Shown one piece after another: positions 58,601 through 64,000 of a stretch of DNA of 64,000 nt. The notes under the pieces were generated by a model, which worked only from the letters and a program-made list of their open reading frames with translations, was not told the origin of the DNA and searched no databases. Source of the DNA: Cenococcum geophilum 1.58. Its lineage: Eukaryota > Ascomycota > Dothideomycetes > Gloniales > Gloniaceae. The DNA is taken from positions 875,239 through 939,238 of the forward strand of contig KV748240.1 of NCBI GenBank assembly GCA_001692895.1. Direction: 5' to 3'. Position 1 is the stretch's first letter. Each line of letters opens with the position of its first letter. Position numbers and translations under genes: made by a program.

Positions 58601-61300
58601 TTTTGTTCGCACGGCGGCAGAACTAGAAAGAATGCCTAGAGTAGTTCTCTTATAATATTATGGTTCTCCATAATAACCTCTCCCTATCCTCCAGCCTTTT
58701 TAATCGGCGGTATTCTAGCGAATGTAGATATAGCCTACGGATCGAGGTATTTCGACGCTTTCTATATATTATTACTATTACCAAGGAATTTGTTCTAATG
58801 GAGCTTCCTATATTACTAAATAGTCCTATAGAAGAGCTTCTTTACTCTTGCTGTAATATCGCGTAGCTCTAAGTCGTCCCTTTCTTACCTTTATATCGCA
58901 CTATTTCTATTCCTCTAGTATATATATAACTTCCTTAGCGTTATAAGGTCTTTGTTCCACCATCTTTTTATATACGGTAATAACTTAGCCTACTAGCAGT
59001 GTACTTTAAGGGCTTTATTAACCTACCTATTAAGGCAGTTAACTATTTCGTCTATATCTTCTATAGGGAATTTTATCTCTTTCTATCGCTCTACGTCTTT
59101 TTAAATCTTATTCTAGTTCGTATTCTTAATAAGTAGCCTCTCCTAGCTCTCCTATATATCTATATTAACCTAGAAGCTAGTATAAATGGCTCTATAGTCT
59201 AACCCGTACTTATACTCCCAGGTAGCGTACTTTGCTAGTTTACTTACTAGGCCCGGGGTTGTAAGTATAAGGTTAATTATTAATGTTTGCCCCGCGTCGC
59301 TCTTAAATATAGATACTCCTATTAGAAGTAGGCTCTAGAGTAACTAGTCCGCTATAAAGTTAATAATTAGCGCGCTTTCTTCCTACGTTAATATAGTACT
59401 AATGTAACTTCCTCCCTATAGCGGATTATGCCGATTAAAGTCGCCTATAATTACCACCTCGGTATATAGGTCGCGTAATAGTTTACCCTAAATTAGACTA
59501 TTAATTATCTCCAGCCTACTAAAGAGCTCCTCTAGGTTCTCTTCCTTAGTTCTCCTTAAATATCTATCTGGGATATATACCGACATAATTATAAGTCTTC
59601 TTTAGCTAACGTGCGCCACTACTATTGTAATATCTGCTAAATCTACCTATAGCTATATAGCTGCCAGCTCTCTAAATGCCTAAATATATAACCTAACTAG
59701 GGGATACCGTTGCTGCCTACCTATTGGGACAAACCTTATCTACTAGGGGTTTAAGCCAGCTAGCACTACTTCCCCATCTAAGAGAAAGCAGTAAGGCTTT
59801 TAGCCTAGAATAAAGTGGAAGTCCGCTAGCGCTTCGTTATTGTATAGCGCATACTGCGCTTTCCTATACTTCTTTATATTCGCCTAGAGGATCCAGAGTT
59901 CTCTATTTATAGCGCTGTTATGTAAGAATCCTGTCTATCTCTTTCTTGTATACTAGGCATTTACAGTATAAGGCTTAGTAAGAACCCTAGCAGTTCACGT
60001 AGTGTAGATTCACTGTCTTATACCAGAGATAGCCTTCCCGCCTATATATTTTGCACGTATTAGGTCGCGTGTAGTCTCTAGCCCTATATCCAAACCTTTT
60101 ATATTTATAGCATACTATAGGGGTATGTTGCTCCTTAAATAGTGATATAATAACCGCGCCTCCCCTAAATAATATGTTGTCTGACGTAAGCAGCTTCTCT
60201 ATATCCTCCTTTATTACTACTTTAATAATTACCAATATGTGCTAGCCGCGTGGCCTTAGTTATCCTAGCCATCTTATTATATATACCTCTACACTATTCT
60301 CTACCCTAAAGCGCTCTATAGCTGACTTACTTACTTTTCCGCTATTAATATTTATCGCTAAAGGTACTTTAACCCAGTCCGCCTTAACCGTATACTACTT
60401 AGGTCCAATAAGCCTCGCCCTAGGGATATATGGTTTGAGCTATTAAGCAGTTATCTACCTAAACGCAGCTTCTTTGTCTTTTTCCACTAAGAATCTAATA
60501 ATGCTTACGCTATTACTTATTCGCTATACGCGGAAGTCCTTAAGTATAGCTCCTATAAGCCCCTTAACATCCTTTATACCTTATACAATAATTTACTTTA
60601 CTACTTTAGTAATAGCTACCCTCTTTATTACCTCTAAACCCGCTTAACTAATATCTATTACTAGCTGCTAATTAGGTTCCTTAGGGTTCCTAGCGCTTAT
60701 CGTTTATAGTAAGGTTATCTCTAACCCTACCGTGCCTCTACTGGCCGCTATTAATGCCTATAATTATGTTAAAGCTAAGGGAGTATTTAGTTGCGCTCGC
60801 AAGGACCGGATAGCCTTTTAGAGTTTAGCGTTTTGCTTTTTAAGGCTTTGCTATTCCGATTTAATGTCTATAAGGTTATTTCTAATGCTCTTAATAATGC
60901 TATTCTGGTTTATAATAATATTACTCTGCTATACTATAGTTTCTTTAAGGCTTTCGATAAGTTAATAAAATTCATTATAGTTAATACCTCCTCCTTTATA
61001 TTCGGGTAAGGTAGAGACTCTTACTATAGGGAATAGAGGTAGTATATGCTGTGTAGCTTATAGTCCGGTTTATGGTGCGGTTGCCTGCTGTTTAAACTAT
61101 ACTAATATTTGGGCTCGTGTCCTTAGCGACTGCTAGGCCTCTTGCACCTTCGCGCTCGGTTTCTTTATACGTTTTGGTGGAGCTACTGGCGGGTCCAGAG
61201 GTGGTGTTGCTGATACGCGTTTAGGGGTTAAAGCAGCCATTGGGGCTCCGGGGCTTCGTTCGGTGGGCCGCAGGGGCCGCCTTACAGCGGGAACTAGCTA
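55662..61300 (-). mobile_element. Near full-length Tad-like LINE (non-LTR retrotransposon), RIP-degraded
   Basis: On the - strand, ORF1 begins near 61239 (MAALTPKRVSATPPLDPPV) and carries a CCHC zinc-knuckle stretch at about 60130-59990 (CYKYKRFGYRARDYT..CKIYRREGYLW). Endonuclease-, reverse-transcriptase- and RNase H-length sequence follows to the 3' tail at about 55662-55690. ORF2 is too decayed to read motif by motif, so the domain assignment there is by position and by the Tad-like layout. Its length of about 5.6 kb is close to a complete element. Two tail-to-head copies lie next to each other, with the shorter one at 53245-55661. Confidence 0.7.
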
Positions 61301-61768
61301 AACGAAAGACCAGGATTCGATTAAAAGAATGTCCGAGATGAATATCCTCCTCTTTCAAAAGTTTTTCGTGTTCTGCCTCAAAAACAAGGGTGTGGCCTGA
61401 GCGGGTTGGCGCCCCTCCCTGCTAGCGCCGGCAAGATCCTAGGATGGAATTCCCGTTATCGCGCAACAGGCAGCAGCGCGCAAGTTGCTAGACGATCATT
61501 GACAAGATATCGGGCTCCCGCTGACCTTTATTATGACCACAACGAGAACCACAACAGATTTGTCCTTTGATGAATTTCGCCCGCACGTTTTAGTGTATGT
61601 AACTGTCTCCTTGTGAGTTTTGTCGACACAGTCAAAGCGCGCAAGCTTATCATGTGAGGGGCGGAGGGGTTCCCCAGCGTCGCCACTCAAAGCTGCTTTT
61701 CCGCACTAGAAACATAACGACACATCTGTCAGATTTCACATACCACAAATGACGTTGGGGTCTTGATA
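61301..61768. promoter_or_regulatory. Promoter region of the NLR gene
   Basis: 468 bp between the 5' end of the LINE and the NLR start. Balanced composition, no open frame with coding character. The LINE end lies within 0.5 kb of the start codon. Confidence 0.4.
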
Positions 61769-64000
61769 ATGTCTCGCCTTATCAAGCTTTTGTCGAAAAA
61801 GAAGATTAGCAGCGGATCGAAGCCGGAGCTGAGTGACGGCCCAGAAGCTCAGGCTGAGCGGCTCGGCCTCTTTCTCCTGAAAGATAATACAGCTGCAATA
61901 AATAATATAGAGTAGGTTCCTATTAAATAATATTTACCGGCGAGCTGTGCCCTCGTATAGTTTGCGGACTAGAGAACGTACGCCTAACTATGCCGCAGTA
62001 TCGTAGCGGTCCATGGCCTAGGGGGACACTACCTTGACACTTGGACCGGAGACAACAAGAACCTTTGGCTTCGCGATTCAGTGCCTTCGAAACTCAATGA
62101 TTCTGGACTGAACAGTCGGGTCTTCTCCTATGGCTACGACTCGAGCACTGCGTTCAGCAAGGCCGTCACCGATATCACCGACGAGGCAGCAATGCTTCTT
62201 GACCGAATCAAAGGAGAGCGTAAATCGCAATTAGAGCGTCACAGACCGATTATCCTTATCGCCCACAGCCTAGGCGGTATTCTGGTGAAGAAGGTGTGTG
62301 TCTAATCTATTAGCCTCTAGACGCTACATCTATTCTGTCTCACAGTCCCTCTACGTCCGTTAATTCACCCACTATTGAGTAATTCATGTTCACCCAAAAC
62401 GGCATCCCAAGCAAACTTGCAGGACTGTTAGCTGTTAACTTATCTAATCGGAATATTAGGCCATGATTATTGCACACGAACGATCCAGCGAATATGGAGA
62501 ATTACTTGGCAGCATCAAGGCTGCGATGTTTCTTGGAACACCGCACCGTGGTTCCGACGCTGCGTATTGGGCTACTTATGCAGCAAATGTCCTGAAGGTC
62601 CTCCAATTAGGGCGCGGGACCAACGCTTCATTTGTCTCCGCACTACAGAGAAACTCACCAGAGTTCGCAAATATATCGCAGCAATGGATCGAGCGTGCAG
62701 CTCCACTCAAGATCCGGACCTTCTATGAGACTGAACGGTTGCTTGGTGAGCTTGTATGTCTCACGACCCCATTATCTTGGGTCCTTCATAGCATGCGAAG
62801 TCGCTTTTACTATTTAAGGATTAAGCGGAACACGATGCTGACCTCACATGGCAGATTGTAGATAAAGACTCCGCAAGACTGGGGATTGTGAACGAGATCG
62901 CCATCGGTGTCGCTGGCGCAAACCATAGAAGTATCTGCAAATTCAGCGATTTCAATAGCCAGAAGTACAAAATCGTCTGGAATGCCACCGAAGAGCTCGC
63001 GCAGTACGCCCTAAGACCGTCGAGCACCTGTGAGTAGTTTCAATCCACTGCCTCAGACGCGTTCAGCGTTTCTTTGTATAGCATAGTGCCCCGCTTCTCG
63101 CTAGAAATAGTATCAGCTTAGCTGGGGTGCCACGCTAGTTAGGAAATTAAAATCTCACAAGAGATCAACCAGACTTCTGTTGTGTTGCTTTATAGCTGAC
63201 TTGCCATGCGTGACGTAGCTACAACTGGCGATTATGACAGTCAATGCTTGTCTGCCTGGCGTCTGACCGATCCACGGGAAGACAAGGACAGAATCTTGAC
63301 CAGCAAGAACCCCTTACTTGAAGGTTCGTGTATATGGATCCTCAACGATCGAGCCTTCACGGAGTGGTGGAACAATGATAAGTGCAGTATTCTATGGATA
63401 CACGGCGACCCAGGCAAGGGCAAGACGATGATGATGATGGCTCTTATCGACGAGATACAGCAACGACTGTACTTAAAACCTAGCTCGGGCGTACTGTCGT
63501 ACTTCTTCTGCCAAAATACGATTCAGGAACTAAATAACGCCGCTTCAATCATCCGAGGTCTCACCTACCTTTTAGCCAAACAAAACCCGGCGTTAACCCG
63601 TTATCTACGAAAGAGATATAACGAAACCGACAGCCGCCCGTTCGAGGGGTTAAATGCACTCCACGGCCTTTGGACAATGCTTTTAGAGATATTGCACGAT
63701 CCAAGTCTTCCGAGAGTCTACTTGTTGGTTGATGCACTTGACGAGTGCGATTCCCAGTCACTTGAGATCTTTCTAACAAAACTCAGCCAATCCAGGTTGC
63801 CAAATAAAGTCAAGTGGGTGGTAACTAGCCGGAATGAGACAAAAATCATTGAATATCTCTATCGCAGCCACCTTAGCCATGACACGAGCCTAGAGTTAAA
63901 CTCATCGCATGTCTCAGAAGCAGTCAAATCTTTCATTAATTTCAAGGTTCACGAACTAGCGGTTCGAAAGACGTATAACAGTGAGCTCCAGATATCCGTT
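61769..64000 (+). CDS. NLR-like protein: alpha/beta-hydrolase (SesB-type) plus NACHT NTPase, 3' end outside the window
   Basis: Exons 61769-61911, 61999-62293, 62460-62753, 62855-63029 and 63219 onward are in phase to the window end (563 codons so far). A short basic N-terminus leads into a lipase-like alpha/beta hydrolase: VAVHGLGGHYLDTW, nucleophile Ser in AHSLGGILVKK, FLGTPHRGSD (about residues 50-230). A linker with VDKDSARLG follows, then a NACHT domain: P-loop GDPGKGKT (63404-63427), CQNT.., Walker B LLVDALDEC (63725 onward), and VVTSRNE. The C-terminal sensor (ankyrin, WD40 or TPR in relatives) is beyond 64000. Such proteins act as intracellular receptors in fungal heterokaryon incompatibility and defence. 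No stop, frameshift or RIP damage is seen. Confidence 0.88.

Noticed and set aside
54075..58866. Short + strand frames (60-90 codons) repeated in both LINE copies
   Set aside because: Antisense of RIP-mutated LINE sequence; open by base composition, not coding.

Overview
The window is from a filamentous ascomycete (Pezizomycotina). Short GT..AG introns with CTAAC/CTGAC-like branch sites interrupt most genes. Old transposons are AT-rich and full of TA-creating stops, the signature of RIP (repeat-induced point mutation). The gene families are typically fungal: DUF7580 proteins, a DUF7580-subtilase fusion, C2H2-TPR proteins, a NACHT NLR, Dicer-like 2, AA11 LPMO and PGA2. I cannot name the species.

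Layout. 1-17.6 kb is a nested transposon graveyard. A + strand Ty3/gypsy chromovirus (5891-6620 and 15554-16804) is split by a - strand gypsy with 210-bp LTRs (6621-15553). The left LTR of that element is split by a 2.6-kb minisatellite-loaded TIR element (6772-9336), and its internal part by a solo LTR (13874-14056). A LINE 3' fragment carrying a young Tc1/mariner-type MITE follows. A 1.1-kb hAT-like element with an 8-bp target duplication lies at 18108-19209.

19.2-34.3 kb is a self/non-self recognition and cell-death island: a broken C2H2-TPR gene, a DUF7580 gene with an in-frame stop, a DUF7580-subtilisin protease, a gasdermin-like pore-former tail-to-tail with the protease, and an intact C2H2-TPR gene with 14 nearly identical TPR units. 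Gasdermin beside a subtilase is the het-Q1/het-Q2 arrangement of Podospora, in which the protease removes a short C-terminal tail to release the pore-former. In this copy a 76-bp tandem duplication breaks the protease reading frame, so the module may be disarmed here.

34.3-40.9 kb is a compact catabolic cluster: a zinc polyol/idonate-type dehydrogenase, an SDR of the gluconate/deoxygluconate dehydrogenase type, an aldo-keto reductase and myo-inositol oxygenase, arranged as two divergent pairs. Together they fit myo-inositol to D-glucuronate and onward to D-gluconate. 41-52.7 kb is a housekeeping and secreted-enzyme stretch: an uncertain gene, a small probable mitochondrial membrane protein, PGA2, a secreted AA11-type LPMO and a complete Dicer-like 2. 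52.7-61.3 kb is again transposons: hAT-family and MITE remnants and two LINE copies on the - strand. The window ends inside an intact NLR with an alpha/beta-hydrolase plus NACHT architecture (61769 to beyond 64000).

Exon boundaries were set by hand from splice signals and reading-frame phase. No database search was run.
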